Shown piece after piece: positions 15,893-25,599 of a stretch of 64,000 nt of DNA. The notes under the pieces were generated by a model that made no database searches, was not told the DNA's origin, and worked only from the letters and a program-made list of their open reading frames with translations. The first letter of the stretch is position 1. Every line of letters starts with the position of its first letter. The position numbers and the translations under genes are program-made. The DNA comes from Spirosoma rigui (lineage in GTDB: Bacteria > Bacteroidota > Bacteroidia > Cytophagales > Spirosomataceae): assembly GCF_002067135.1 (NCBI RefSeq), contig NZ_CP020105.1, positions 2,604,001 to 2,668,000 on the forward strand, given 5' to 3'.

Positions 15893-17998
15893 TTACCCTT
15901 TCATAAAGCGCACCAGTCCTACTTCCAGGAGCAGGAAGGCCAGCGCAGCCAGCAGGAAATACTTCCAGAGGCTCTTGCCCAGATTCTCCTGTTCCAGCAC
16001 CTGCACAAAATCGCCGTCCTGAACGCTGTCGAACACTTCTACATTCGGCTGACTGGAAAATGCCTGTCGTAGTTCGTCGGGCGAATAGAAGTCCATCGAC
16101 GATTCCTTGTTGCCGTGATTGAAGGCGAGTAGCTGCTCGGTTTTGCCCTGACCATTCAGTAGTTCATAATAACCGGCTTCCACTTCCTGACCCGCTGCCA
16201 GTTCATCGCTCTTGGGCATTTCAAGCATTAACTGATTGTTCACGATGCGCTGCACCGGAATGATCTCCAGTTTATTGCGCTTCAGTTTGTAGACAGACCG
16301 CTCCGATGGGTTATTGACCGGTACGGTAATGAGGTTATCGTCGAAGGAGTAGGCGGTACGTTGCGCCCGTACGCTCAACGCGGCCATCTTGTACATAACC
16401 GGAACAAACAGCGCGTGCTCGGCCAGGTTACCATACTGGCTTGCCAGTGGCGTTGCGAGCAGATAAACGCTGCCCTGAGCTCCCGCCCCGCCACCAACCC
16501 GGGATTGAGTCAGGAGCGGATTGCCGTTGCGCAGGCTCAACAGCCGCTGTCCGGCGTTCCAGCGCCAGACCGGCGCTGCCGATGGCATATTGAGCGGATC
16601 AGACTGGTAGCTCTGCTGAAATACGTCGCTGAAGAAAGGATTACGACGGTCGGGGTCAGCAACGGGAACGAGGGGGGGCGTTGCGCCCGCACTCGCTGGC
16701 GTGTTCTGAACCCCACCCAACCCAAGCGCACTCAGAAAAGGGCCATAAGAGGTTAGATCGGGGTTGGTAGGCGGGATGATGGTCAGGCTGCCTCCCTGCC
16801 GCACAAATTGCTGTAATTCGGTACTCAACGTACCGCTCACCTGACTCACCCCTTCCAGTACAACCAGATCGGTTTCTTTCAATTGGCCAACGTCAAAATT
16901 TTGGGCGCTGAAGCTGCGCCGAACGAACAGACTGTCATTGGCATACACGGCTTGTACGTAGTCGGAGGGGGACTTCTGCTCGTACAGGTGCAGCACCCGA
17001 ACAGCGGGCGATGCTTCGATGACAAAGAAGAATTGATTGTCAAAGGTGATGGGGAAATCCTCAAACACAATCCGACCCCGGTGGTAGCCTTTGCTGGTTA
17101 CGTTGAAGTTAAGCGAAACCGTTGCTGACGAAGCCGCGCCCGACTTGCCCGGTGGGATCGTTGCTGATGCTGTTGAGGTTTGGGTATCGTCCAGATACAA
17201 CTGAACGGCCAGGTTCTTGACGTTCTCACCCCCGCCGTTACTGAGTTTTACATTCAGGCTGTTGTTCTGCATTTCCCGTATAAAGGGCGTACTGAGCCAA
17301 ACTGAATCGACATAGATGTTCTTTGTCGATTTAGCTTCAAGCGGTACGATGAACAGCCGGTCGGTCGTGTCTATTTTAAGCTTCGATAGATCGCCGGTGG
17401 TACTTTTCTGAAAATCGGAAAACCAGAAAAGTTGATTACGCCCGCCCGGGTTGAGGGAGCTGAGCAGATTACGCTGGCGCCGGTAAACCGTTTCCAGCGT
17501 TCGGGGTGTGTGAGCAAACCGGATGGCCGTTACCCGGTCGCGCACCGATTCTGACGAGCCTGTTTGTTGCTCGGCAGCTGAGAAGTCGTTCGTAAGCAGT
17601 TGCAGCGAGGTCGCGTTTCGGAATAAGGTCAGCAACTCGTCCAGTTTGCTGGTGGCAACGTCGAGATACCGCTTCTCGTTGCGTTCGTTCTGCATACTGT
17701 ACGAATTGTCGATATAGAAACTCGTTACACCCTGCCGCAATAGCCCCAGTTTATTTTTGCTGGGGATAAACGGTTGCGCGAAAGCAAACACCAGGCAGGC
17801 CAGAAAGAGGCAGCGGCAGGCTAGAATGAGCCAGTGTTTCAACCGTCGAAACGACTTGGTTTCGGTCTGGACCGTTCGCAGCAGGGCTACGTTGGTAAAG
17901 AAAACCCGACGAGTCCGGCGAAAATTAAACAGGTGGATGGCAATCGGTACCGATACAGCCAGCAAACCAAACAGAAATGAGGGATATAGGAAATTCAT
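15893..17998 (-). CDS. BatA-type membrane protein with von Willebrand A-like domain
   Basis: The 701-residue protein opens with the BatA N-terminal region FLYPSFLFGLLAVSVPIAIHL (helix about 5-25), a basic stretch HLFNFRRTRRVFFTNV and a second helix about 57-75. A large periplasmic part follows, containing a degenerate vWA MIDAS-like DNSYSM (about 92-97) and a DUF4159/glutamine-amidotransferase-like core. A C-terminal helix (about 675-695) is followed by RFMKG. Such proteins, known from aerotolerance loci, are common in Bacteroidota, but their function is unproved. It is monocistronic here, convergent with folA across 43 bases. Confidence 0.78.
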   Translation of the reverse strand: MNFLYPSFLFGLLAVSVPIAIHLFNFRRTRRVFFTNVALLRTVQTETKSFRRLKHWLILACRCLFLACLVFAFAQPFIPSKNKLGLLRQGVTSFYIDNSYSMQNERNEKRYLDVATSKLDELLTLFRNATSLQLLTNDFSAAEQQTGSSESVRDRVTAIRFAHTPRTLETVYRRQRNLLSSLNPGGRNQLFWFSDFQKSTTGDLSKLKIDTTDRLFIVPLEAKSTKNIYVDSVWLSTPFIREMQNNSLNVKLSNGGGENVKNLAVQLYLDDTQTSTASATIPPGKSGAASSATVSLNFNVTSKGYHRGRIVFEDFPITFDNQFFFVIEASPAVRVLHLYEQKSPSDYVQAVYANDSLFVRRSFSAQNFDVGQLKETDLVVLEGVSQVSGTLSTELQQFVRQGGSLTIIPPTNPDLTSYGPFLSALGLGGVQNTPASAGATPPLVPVADPDRRNPFFSDVFQQSYQSDPLNMPSAAPVWRWNAGQRLLSLRNGNPLLTQSRVGGGAGAQGSVYLLATPLASQYGNLAEHALFVPVMYKMAALSVRAQRTAYSFDDNLITVPVNNPSERSVYKLKRNKLEIIPVQRIVNNQLMLEMPKSDELAAGQEVEAGYYELLNGQGKTEQLLAFNHGNKESSMDFYSPDELRQAFSSQPNVEVFDSVQDGDFVQVLEQENLGKSLWKYFLLAALAFLLLEVGLVRFMKG

Positions 17999-18386
17999 TA
18001 AGGGGGATTTCGGCGAACGTACGTACGTTAATAACGACCCCGTTGAGGTCTTTGGTTTCTCTAACGCCCAAGTTAGTTAGGGATTGTGACTTCCTAAAAC
18101 CTTGTCTACGTTTCCAGTACGTTCTTGTACGCAATAGTAACTGGCTCACTACGATTGGATGTACCGTACCCAATCGCCGGCGAATTGGCGAGTTGATAAC
18201 GACTCTTGCCACTGGTCGATCTGTTCATCCCGCCAGCCCCAGCCTTTATCGTTAACCGGATACTATAACGCAGTTCACGACTTCGCTGCCCATCGATCGG
18301 AAACAGGAAAGCCCTGATCAACTTTACTTGATCAGGGCTTTCCTGTTTCTAAATCTAGTACGAAGTGGTACTGGACGACGAGTTGA
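17999..18386. other. Gene-free region between the BatA-type gene and infB
   Basis: Apart from the long hairpin at 18300-18349 the 388 bases show no supported gene or RNA. Promoter motifs for the BatA-type gene are not clear; the nearest candidate (CAATAGTA at about 18128, read on minus) has one mismatch. Confidence 0.4.
18300..18349. terminator. Terminator-like 22-bp hairpin after infB
   Basis: A perfect 22-bp stem (core AAACAGGAAAGCCCTGATCA paired with its complement) closes on a six-base loop. It lies 37 bases after the infB stop and has no long T-run, so termination may rely on stem strength. Confidence 0.7.
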
Positions 18387-21300
18387 TTAAAGCGTACGTT
18401 TCACTTCTTTAAACTCGAAGCTTTCGATCACGTCGCCAACTTCGATGTCGTTAAAGTTTTTGATACTTAAACCACACTCGTAACCAAACTTAACTTCGTT
18501 AACGTCATCCTTGAAGCGTTTCAGCGCACTGATCTCGCCCGTATGGATAACAATGAAGTCCCGAATAATACGGATTTTGTTATTCCGCTTGATATTCCCT
18601 TCGGTGACGTAGCAACCGGCAACTGTACCGATTTTGCTGATCTTGAAGACATCACGTACTTCAACGTTACCAACAATGACTTCTTCAACCGTTGGGGCCA
18701 GTAAGCCTTCCATCGCGTCTTTGATCTCATTGATAGCGTCATAGATAATCGAGTAGAACCGTAACTCGATCTGCTCCTGGTCGGCCAGTTTCCGGGCACT
18801 TGCCGAGGGCCGTACCTGGAAGCCAACGACAACCGCGTCAGAGGCAGAAGCCAGCAGTACGTCTGATTCCGATATCTGTCCAACTGCTTTGTGGATGATG
18901 TTCACCTGAACTTCTTCCGTCGACAGTTGCAGCAGGGAGTCGGAGAGCGCTTCGACCGAACCATCCACGTCACCTTTTACAATCACGTTCAGCTCTTTGA
19001 AGGTACCGATGGCTTTCCGGCGACCGATCTCTTCAAGCGTAATGTGCTTGCGGGTACGAAGGGTTTGTTCGCGAAGGAGTTGCTCGCGCTTATTCGCAAT
19101 TTCGCGGGCCTCACGCTCCGTTTCCATTACGTTGAACTTATCACCCGCCTGGGGAGCACCCGGCAGACCCAGGATCTGTACAGGCTGAGCGGGTCCTGCT
19201 TCTTTGATACGTTCACCCCGGTCGTTCGTCATAGCCCGAATGCGACCGTAGTGCGCACCCACCAGCATAACGTCGCCCTGACGCAGCGTACCATTTTCTA
19301 CAAGAACCGTTGATACGTAACCCCGGCCTTTATCGAGCGAGGCTTCGATGACTGTACCCAGTGCCCGACGGTCAGGGTTCGCCTTCAGTTCAAGCAGTTC
19401 AGCTTCGAGCAATACTTTTTCAAGCAGATCGTCGACACCCATACCTGACTTGGAAGAAATTTCCTGTGCCTGGTATTTACCGCCCCATTCCTCAACGAGC
19501 ATGTTCATCGAGGCCAACTCCTGACGGATTTTCTCCGCATCGGCACCCGGCTTATCTACTTTCGAGAATGCAAAGACGATCGGTACACCCGCTACCTGCG
19601 CGTGGTTGATAGCCTCGCGGGTTTGTGGCATGATACTGTCATCGGCCGCAATTACGATGATAACGACGTCGGTAACTTTAGCACCACGGGCACGCATGGC
19701 CGTAAAGGCTTCGTGACCCGGTGTATCTAAGAAAGTAATCATCCGGTCGTCGTTGGTTTTTACGCTGTAGGCACCAATGTGCTGCGTAATACCACCGGCT
19801 TCACCAGCGGCTACTTTAGCCCGCCGGATGTAGTCGAGGAGCGACGTTTTACCGTGGTCAACGTGACCCATGATCGTAACGATCGGGGCGCGGTGTTGCA
19901 AATCATCCGGCTCATCCGCGTCTACATCAATACCCGCTTCCGTTTCGTCTTCGGCCGATATAAACTGGACATCGTACCCAAATTCATCGGCAATAACGGT
20001 AATGGCCTCGGCGTCGAGACGCTGGTTGATCGAGACGAACATACCCAGGTTCAAACAGACCGAAATAACTTCGTTGATGGAAACGTCCATCAGCGAGGCC
20101 AGGTCATTGGCCGATACGAACTCGGTAACTTTCAGGATTTTTGCTTCCAGCTCCTCCTGTTCGTTCATTAACCGGCGATCTTCTTCGCGCTGGCTTCTGC
20201 GATCACGACGGCGGTCGGCACCCCGGTTGGGTGTGTTACCCGCCATCCGGGCGTTGGTCTGCTGAATCGACTTTTTAACATCAGCTTGTGTAGGGGCTTC
20301 CCGACGGCCACCCCGGTTGGCATTACTGCCACCGCGATTGGCATTGTTGCCGGCATTGCCACCACCCTGCCGATTACCACCACCGGTGCGGTTGCTTGCG
20401 TTGTTGCCGGTGCCGCCCCGGTTAGCGTTGGCACCGCCCTGAGCCTGACCCGTACCGGCTGGCCGGTTGATCGGTGTCGCGTTGGCGTTGCCACCCTGGG
20501 CCTGACCCGTACCGGCCGGGCGATTGGTATCGCGCTGGCCGCCGGTTTGGTTGCGGTCGCCCGGGACCCGATTAACGGGGCCGCGGTCGCCCTGCCCATC
20601 GCGGGGTCCACGGTTTGCTGGTGCGCCCTGACCCTGCGGCTGTCCATTACCACCTTGGTTAGGCTGATTTGTACTGCCCACAGCGCCTTCACGGCCGCCA
20701 CGAATTCGTTTACGTTTTTTCTTGTCGGCGTTGCTGTTACCACCACCCTGACGGGAGTTGCTAACAGGCAGCTCGATTTTGCCAAGAATTTTCAGACCAC
20801 CCAGCTGGTGACTACCCGCTGCCCGAATCGTTGCTGCTTCGGGGGCTGCCTGTTCTACCGGTGTAACGGGAGGCTGCAAAGGAGCAGATGCTGCCGGAGC
20901 CGAAGGGGCTGGCGCGCTAACTGCTGGCTTTTCCTGAACCGCCGGTTTGTTTTCCGCTACTACAGGAGCAGATTTAGGTGCTTCCGGTTTCGGCGCTTCC
21001 TGACTGGCCGCAGGCTGTGGAGCAGGGGCTGGTGTTACGGGAGGAGCAGGCGTAACCGGCGTTTGAATGGCCGCTGGTTTGGGCGCTTCTGGTTTCGGAG
21101 TCTCCACTTTGGGTGGTTCAACCGGAGCCGATTTTGCTTCAACCACAGGGGCGGCAACCGGAGCGGGCGCTGGCTTGGGCGCTTCGACGACGGGTTGCGC
21201 TGCTGCGGGTGCAGGCGTCGGTTTGGGCGGTTCTGGTTTAGGCTGCTCCACAGGCTTCACCTCCTGCGGAACCGGCGCTTTCGCTACGGGTGCTGGTGCA

Positions 21301-21743
21301 GGCTGGGACGCAGGTCGAGCGTTCAGATCAATCTTGCCCAAAACGGTCAGACCCGGCAATCCGGTCGGAGCCGTTTGTGGTGCTGGTTTTGGATCCACCG
21401 GGGCGGGTGCGTCTGTCCGCGACGTTTCCGTACGAGTTGCCTCCGGTTTCGTATCGACTATTGGACGTCCTGCGTCATCACGACGGTACAAAATGACGTC
21501 TTCCTCCCGACGACGCGGTGGCTCGGCGACTGCAACCGACGGTTCAGCCCGGCGAGCTCCGTTCAGGAGTTCCGTAGATTTATACTCCTTCGCTAACACC
21601 TCCAGTTGTTCTGTACTGATTTTGGTGTTAGGATTAACTTCAACCTTAAACCCTTTGGCAGACAGACTACCCGCAACAGAGGAGAGCCCTTTGTTGAGGA
21701 TTTTTGCCACTTGGCTTAGGCGCATTGACTTATCTTCTGCCAT
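18387..21743 (-). CDS. infB: Translation initiation factor IF-2
   Basis: The 1118-residue GTPase has an N-terminal IF2N-like helical part ([21 protein letters not shown]). A very long low-complexity linker follows: Pro/Ala/Lys-rich about residues 110-320, then Gly/Asn/Arg-rich with RGG-like repeats about 330-515. The G domain shows [16 protein letters not shown] (about 625), [16 protein letters not shown] and SKVDKPGAD; domains II-IV end at [13 protein letters not shown]-2 brings fMet-tRNA to the 30S subunit and drives subunit joining. It is the third gene of rimP-nusA-infB and probably also has its own promoter at 21763-21795. Confidence 0.95.
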   Translation of the reverse strand: MAEDKSMRLSQVAKILNKGLSSVAGSLSAKGFKVEVNPNTKISTEQLEVLAKEYKSTELLNGARRAEPSVAVAEPPRRREEDVILYRRDDAGRPIVDTKPEATRTETSRTDAPAPVDPKPAPQTAPTGLPGLTVLGKIDLNARPASQPAPAPVAKAPVPQEVKPVEQPKPEPPKPTPAPAAAQPVVEAPKPAPAPVAAPVVEAKSAPVEPPKVETPKPEAPKPAAIQTPVTPAPPVTPAPAPQPAASQEAPKPEAPKSAPVVAENKPAVQEKPAVSAPAPSAPAASAPLQPPVTPVEQAAPEAATIRAAGSHQLGGLKILGKIELPVSNSRQGGGNSNADKKKRKRIRGGREGAVGSTNQPNQGGNGQPQGQGAPANRGPRDGQGDRGPVNRVPGDRNQTGGQRDTNRPAGTGQAQGGNANATPINRPAGTGQAQGGANANRGGTGNNASNRTGGGNRQGGGNAGNNANRGGSNANRGGRREAPTQADVKKSIQQTNARMAGNTPNRGADRRRDRRSQREEDRRLMNEQEELEAKILKVTEFVSANDLASLMDVSINEVISVCLNLGMFVSINQRLDAEAITVIADEFGYDVQFISAEDETEAGIDVDADEPDDLQHRAPIVTIMGHVDHGKTSLLDYIRRAKVAAGEAGGITQHIGAYSVKTNDDRMITFLDTPGHEAFTAMRARGAKVTDVVIIVIAADDSIMPQTREAINHAQVAGVPIVFAFSKVDKPGADAEKIRQELASMNMLVEEWGGKYQAQEISSKSGMGVDDLLEKVLLEAELLELKANPDRRALGTVIEASLDKGRGYVSTVLVENGTLRQGDVMLVGAHYGRIRAMTNDRGERIKEAGPAQPVQILGLPGAPQAGDKFNVMETEREAREIANKREQLLREQTLRTRKHITLEEIGRRKAIGTFKELNVIVKGDVDGSVEALSDSLLQLSTEEVQVNIIHKAVGQISESDVLLASASDAVVVGFQVRPSASARKLADQEQIELRFYSIIYDAINEIKDAMEGLLAPTVEEVIVGNVEVRDVFKISKIGTVAGCYVTEGNIKRNNKIRIIRDFIVIHTGEISALKRFKDDVNEVKFGYECGLSIKNFNDIEVGDVIESFEFKEVKRTL

Positions 21744-21762
21744 ATGTTAGGTCTATATTCGG

Positions 21763-21795
21763 CAAATCTACTGGTTGTTGATATAGTATGAACAA
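21763..21795 (-). promoter_or_regulatory. Probable internal promoter for infB
   Basis: On the minus strand TTG-N22-TAGATTTG fits the Bacteroidota consensus. The expected start near 21756 gives a leader of about 13 bases. It lies downstream of a hairpin (21843-21887) that may end part of the nusA transcripts. Confidence 0.5.
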
Positions 21796-21842
21796 CACTT
21801 ACAGCAATAAAAATCCCTCATTTATTGAATGTAGACTGAATA

Positions 21843-21887
21843 ATGCAAAATGGGTGGTGATTTGTGGGCCACCTTCCCCTTTTGCAT
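21843..21887. terminator. Hairpin between nusA and infB
   Basis: ATGCAAAA pairs with TTTTGCAT, followed inward by a GGG/CCC pairing and a second short stem. It lies 17 bases after the nusA stop codon, where an intercistronic partial terminator or processing site would be expected. Confidence 0.5.
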
Positions 21888-21903
21888 AACCCACTATACA
21901 TCC

Positions 21904-23148
21904 TTATTCAAACTCCTGCTTCAGAATATTGAGCACTTCTTCTACCGTATCCTCCTCGAGGTCAGTGCGCCGAACAAGTTCTTCTTTGCTCAGTGCCAGC
22001 ACGCTCTTGGCGGTATCGAGGCCCACTTTCCGAAGCTCCTGGATCATCCAGTCATCGATTTCGTCCGAGAACTCCATCAAATCAACGTCCTCATCGTCTT
22101 CCTGACCTTCATTGTCCCGGAATACGTCAATCTCCATGTCTACCAATCGGCCGGCCAGTTTAATGTTCTGACCGCCTTTACCAATGGCCAGCGAAACCTG
22201 ATCGGGTTTTAGAAACACCGACACACGCTTGGCTTCCTGATCAATCGTCATTGAACTTACCTTAGCCGGGCTCAACGCGCGGCTAATGAGCAGTTCAAGG
22301 TTTTCCGTGTAGTTGATAACATCGATGTTCTCGTTGCCCAACTCCCGCACGATCCCGTGAATCCGCGACCCTTTCATACCGACGCAGGCACCAACGGGGT
22401 CAATCCGATCGTCGTATGATTCGACGGCCACTTTAGCCCGCTCGCCCGGTTCCCGAACAATTTTGCGGATCGAGATGAGGCCGTCGTAAATTTCGGGGAC
22501 TTCAATCTCGAACAAACGTTCCAGAAATACCGGCGACGTGCGCGATAAAACAATCTTGGGCGTGCCGTTTAGCATATCGACCCGGCTGATCACTGCCTTC
22601 ACCGACTCGCCTTTCCGGTACCGATCTTTTGGGATCTGCTCCGTACGTGGAATGCTCAGCTCGTTGTTTTCCGAATCGACCAGAATGATCTCATGTTTCA
22701 ACAACTGGTAGACCTCAGCGGTAACCAGGTCGCCTACCTGATCTTTGTATTTTTGATAAAGGAGTTCTTTCTCCATGTCCTTTATCTTCTGGATCAGTGT
22801 CTGGCGGGCCGTCTGCACTACCCGCCGACCAAAATCGTCCAGTTTTACCTCTTCGGCAACCTGCTCGCCTACTTCGAAGTCGTCCTGAATTTTACGGGCT
22901 TCGGCGAGGGGGATTTTGTCGTAATCCCAGATATCCTCTGAATCATCGTCCACGATTTCGCGCGTCCGCCACATTTCCAGATCACCGCTCTCGGCGTTGA
23001 TGATCACGTCAAAATTTTCGTCGGTACCGTATTTTTTTCGAATCATCGTCCGGAAGACTTCTTCCAGAATGGCGATCATTGTAGGCCGGTCAATATTTTT
23101 AGACCGGGCGAAATCGGCGAACGATTCGATCAGTAGTCCACTGGTCAT
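21904..23148 (-). CDS. nusA: Transcription termination/antitermination factor NusA
   Basis: From the ATG ending at 23148 the protein is 414 residues: N-terminal RNA-polymerase-binding domain (SGLLIESFADFARSKNID), S1 domain (RYRKGESVKAVISRVD), and KH1 (VGACVGMKGSRIHGIVREL). KH2 (LAIGKGGQNIKLAGRL) follows. An acidic spacer (EGQEDDEDVDLMEFSDE) then leads to a C-terminal helix-hairpin-helix region ending LNILKQEFE. NusA tunes pausing and intrinsic termination. The frame extends upstream to 23223, but that part is not conserved. It follows rimP by about 91 bases in the same operon. Confidence 0.95.
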   Translation of the reverse strand: MTSGLLIESFADFARSKNIDRPTMIAILEEVFRTMIRKKYGTDENFDVIINAESGDLEMWRTREIVDDDSEDIWDYDKIPLAEARKIQDDFEVGEQVAEEVKLDDFGRRVVQTARQTLIQKIKDMEKELLYQKYKDQVGDLVTAEVYQLLKHEIILVDSENNELSIPRTEQIPKDRYRKGESVKAVISRVDMLNGTPKIVLSRTSPVFLERLFEIEVPEIYDGLISIRKIVREPGERAKVAVESYDDRIDPVGACVGMKGSRIHGIVRELGNENIDVINYTENLELLISRALSPAKVSSMTIDQEAKRVSVFLKPDQVSLAIGKGGQNIKLAGRLVDMEIDVFRDNEGQEDDEDVDLMEFSDEIDDWMIQELRKVGLDTAKSVLALSKEELVRRTDLEEDTVEEVLNILKQEFE

Positions 23149-23239
23149 TGTAGTAAATAGTCTGTAAGCCCTGAGTTGACAAGCTGGTGGCAAGACGCCC
23201 GGGAAACGGGCAGCGCACTCCACTTGTAACCTGTTGACT

Positions 23240-23749
23240 TTATTTAAATGATACGTCTACGTTGGCTTTTTTTATCTGCTCGAAGTGGATTGGCGTAGGA
23301 CCAGTCGGGGCTTCGGCAGCGGTAAGCGCTTCCTTCTTTTTCTTCGTTTTCGACATCTTCTCCGGTTCAATGTCGAGCACAATGTGATCATCGGCGACCG
23401 ACTCCAGCCGGCCTTTCCGAAGTGTTCCGTCAAGCAGCGTAACTGTCAACTGCCGACCAATGTTACGGACATACTGCCGGGTAAAGGTCAGGGGGAAGTC
23501 GACGCCCGGTGACGAAATTTCGAGCACAAAGGGCGATTCGCCAAAAAAATTCTGCTCATCCATCTGTCCACCCAACTGGCGGCTGATCGATGCACACTCT
23601 TCGATGGTAATGCCCGTATCGCTATCCAGCAGAATGGTAACCTTGATGCGGCCACCCTGCCGGCCAACCACCTGAACATCAACAATATAGATTTGCCCGT
23701 CGTTCAGGTAGGGCTGGAGCCATTCAGTTACTCGTGTTTTATCATCCAT
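23240..23749 (-). CDS. rimP: Ribosome maturation factor RimP
   Basis: The 169-residue protein has the N-terminal RimP fold with GRQGGRIKVTILLDSDTGITIEECASISRQL and EISSPGVDFPLTFTRQYVRNIGR, both typical, and a C-terminal SH3-like part. A short charged tail containing KKKKEALTAAEAP ends the protein. RimP helps mature the 30S subunit. I place the start at the ATG ending at 23749 (MDDKTRV); the frame runs further up to 23848 but crosses a terminator-like hairpin and a promoter, so that portion is not coding. Confidence 0.9.
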   Translation of the reverse strand: MDDKTRVTEWLQPYLNDGQIYIVDVQVVGRQGGRIKVTILLDSDTGITIEECASISRQLGGQMDEQNFFGESPFVLEISSPGVDFPLTFTRQYVRNIGRQLTVTLLDGTLRKGRLESVADDHIVLDIEPEKMSKTKKKKEALTAAEAPTGPTPIHFEQIKKANVDVSFK

Positions 23750-23763
23750 AAGGTAGGGAAAAC

Positions 23764-23790
23764 AAAAAAGGGAGTTCGACTCCCTTTTTT
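23764..23790 (-). promoter_or_regulatory. Leader attenuator hairpin of rimP-nusA-infB
   Basis: A perfect 12-bp stem AAAAAAGGGAGT / ACTCCCTTTTTT closes on a TCG loop and, read on minus, ends in six T. It lies 15 bases before the rimP start and about 20 bases after the predicted transcription start, so transcripts must pass it to reach the operon. The operon encodes NusA, which acts on just such hairpins, so feedback control is likely. Confidence 0.65.
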
Positions 23791-23817
23791 CATCAACGCC
23801 GTACAGTTTTCGTAACG

Positions 23818-23848
23818 CAAAGGTAATACATTCCTCAATGCATCGCAA
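23818..23848 (-). promoter_or_regulatory. Promoter of the rimP-nusA-infB operon
   Basis: On minus, TTG-N20-TACCTTTG matches both promoter elements and spacing. The predicted start is near 23811. Confidence 0.6.
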
Positions 23849-23892
23849 GCCTGCTTGCTGAAGCGGATGTGGGGTTTACAGCCTTTATCCCT

Positions 23893-23900
23893 TAATTTTG
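23893..23900 (+). promoter_or_regulatory. Possible -7 element for the exonuclease-fold gene
   Basis: TAATTTTG fits TAnnTTTG and sits 38 bases before the ATG at 23939; no TTG is found at the -33 distance. Confidence 0.3.
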
Positions 23901-23938
23901 GCGACGACGGGAATCGTATCCCGTTTAAAAACGACGAT

Positions 23939-25057
23939 ATGGGAATAAGGTCACGATTCGGTAGTTTGGTTTCCTTCTTTTTTCGGTCGTTGCTGTGGTC
24001 AATCAATTTAGGACTGGTACTCTATACCTTTCTGGGGTACTGGCTGGCGTATAAATTACCCGTTGAACACTGGTCGGCGGGCATGGTGATGATCACGCTG
24101 CCCGTGGCCTGGGTATTGAATCTAGTGATGGTTGGCCTTTGGCTGTTTGACCGGCCGTGGCGAAGCTGGCTGTCGGGAACGGCGCTGCTCACGGGTATCG
24201 TTCTATTCGGCTCCCGCACGTTTACCTGGCACACGCCCGAGAAACCCGCGAAGGGAGAAACGGCCGTTTCGGTCTTCAGCTACAACGTTCAGTCGTTTGG
24301 CCTGGATAATCCGTGGGAGCGGTATAATAGCTCACCCCGTGTTCGCCGAACCATAAACTACGTACTGCGCTACGATGCCCCCATCAAGTGCATGCAGGAA
24401 TTCTATGTTTCAACGGCTGTTCCAGATTATGATGTTGTCCGGCGCTTTGAAGAAGCAGGCTATCGCTATTCGGTGCTGCTACGTCCGGAGTTGGCCAACA
24501 AACGGGATGGGCCCATTGGTGCCGTTATCTTTTCGAAATACCCCATCGTCAACTCAGGACGCGAAGAGTTCAGCGGATTCAACGGAATTGTCTGGGCCAA
24601 TATTAAGATCGGTAATGACACCATCCGGGTGATCAACGTACACCTGCAGTCGATGGGCATCCGCGTAGCCAAAGTGCTGAAGCAGGATAAAATGACTGGC
24701 GTAAAGCACGAAACGCATGGGGTACTGAGCGCACTGCGGTTTGGTTTTATTGAACGGCGCGAGCAGGTTTTGAAGGTGCAGCGACATATTCGTGAGAGCG
24801 CCTATCCCGTTATCGTGACCGGCGACCATAACGACACGCCCTACAGCGTTGTCTATGAACAGATGCGTCGGACCTTACCCAACAGCTTCGAAGATGCGGG
24901 TCGGGGGTTTGGCTTTACCTATAACCGCCCGCCCGGTTTTATCCGCATCGATCACCAGTTTCACGATCCAACGTTAAAAGCGCTCGATTTTCAGACAATC
25001 AATTACATCAAATATTCCGATCATTACCCAATTGTAGGGACCTACCAGGTGAAGTAG
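23939..25057 (+). CDS. Membrane-anchored endonuclease/exonuclease/phosphatase-fold protein
   Basis: From the ATG at 23939 the protein has 372 residues. Three hydrophobic helices (about residues 15-38, 45-67 and 74-92) precede a catalytic EEP domain with VFSYNVQSFG, CMQEFYV (the metal Glu), GDHNDTPYS, and RIDHQFHD with YSDHYPIVGTY (the Asp/His ends). Relatives are phosphodiesterases or nucleases anchored in the inner membrane; the substrate is unknown. The frame begins at 23855, but the extra part crosses the promoter region. It ends at a large hairpin shared with moaE. Confidence 0.8.
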   Translation: MGIRSRFGSLVSFFFRSLLWSINLGLVLYTFLGYWLAYKLPVEHWSAGMVMITLPVAWVLNLVMVGLWLFDRPWRSWLSGTALLTGIVLFGSRTFTWHTPEKPAKGETAVSVFSYNVQSFGLDNPWERYNSSPRVRRTINYVLRYDAPIKCMQEFYVSTAVPDYDVVRRFEEAGYRYSVLLRPELANKRDGPIGAVIFSKYPIVNSGREEFSGFNGIVWANIKIGNDTIRVINVHLQSMGIRVAKVLKQDKMTGVKHETHGVLSALRFGFIERREQVLKVQRHIRESAYPVIVTGDHNDTPYSVVYEQMRRTLPNSFEDAGRGFGFTYNRPPGFIRIDHQFHDPTLKALDFQTINYIKYSDHYPIVGTYQVK

Positions 25058-25080
25058 AAGAAGTGGGAAAGGATACGACG

Positions 25081-25142
25081 TAAAAGTCGACCGCCGTAGT
25101 CCTCATCAGTAGTGCTGATCAAGGCTACGGCGGTTGACTTTT
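25081..25142. terminator. Bidirectional terminator between the EEP gene and moaE
   Basis: TAAAAGTCGACCGCCGTAG pairs with CTACGGCGGTTGACTTTTA (one G-T), and an inner CATCAG/CTGATC stem extends the hairpin. The left arm lies 24 bases after the EEP stop and the right arm two bases before the moaE stop. Confidence 0.75.
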
Positions 25143-25144
25143 AG

Positions 25145-25555
25145 TTAAGGATGTGCGTTCACCCACACTTCACCATCGGTGAAAATCTCCTTCTTCCAGA
25201 TCGGGACGGTTTGTTTAATGGTGTCAATTATGTAGCGACAAGCATCAAAAGCATCGGCGCGATGGGCCGTGGCGACGCCAATCAGGACCGCAATTTCTCC
25301 AATGCGCAGGGTCCCCGTCCGATGGACGACAACACAGCGTAACAAGGCCCACCGCTGGTTGGCCTCGTCAACGATCTTTTGCATTTCGCTGATCGCCATT
25401 CGGTCGTAAGCTTCGTAGTCGAGCCGGTCAACGGGGCGGTCCTGCGTATTGTCACGGACAACACCGAGAAAGAAATCAATGGCACCTGCCTGTTCTGACT
25501 GGAGGTAGGTGAGGGCAGAGGCAACGTCAATGGGATTGGTTGTGAGGGAAACCAT
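25145..25555 (-). CDS. moaE: Molybdopterin synthase catalytic subunit MoaE
   Basis: The 136-residue protein shows AGAIDFFLGVVRDNTQDR, YEAYDRMA, VVVHRTGTLRIGE, and the catalytic VPIWKKE with its active lysine. MoaE, with thiocarboxylated MoaD, converts precursor Z into molybdopterin in the cytoplasm. It follows moaD by 44 bases on the same strand, the usual pairing; no moaA, moaC or moeA lies nearby. Length is on the short side but complete. Confidence 0.92.
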   Translation of the reverse strand: MVSLTTNPIDVASALTYLQSEQAGAIDFFLGVVRDNTQDRPVDRLDYEAYDRMAISEMQKIVDEANQRWALLRCVVVHRTGTLRIGEIAVLIGVATAHRADAFDACRYIIDTIKQTVPIWKKEIFTDGEVWVNAHP

Positions 25556-25599
25556 GCGGGTAAGCGGTTGGTAGGTATCGGGTACGAAGCAGATGGAGG

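Noticed and set aside
20286-21596. Plus-strand open frame antisense to the infB linker
   Set aside because: It arises from the repetitive GC-rich linker DNA and reads as low-complexity Arg/Thr/Val strings.
23764-23790. GGGAGTTCGACTCCC as part of a tRNA T-arm
   Set aside because: The rest of a tRNA (D-arm, anticodon arm, acceptor stem) is absent; it is a terminator stem.
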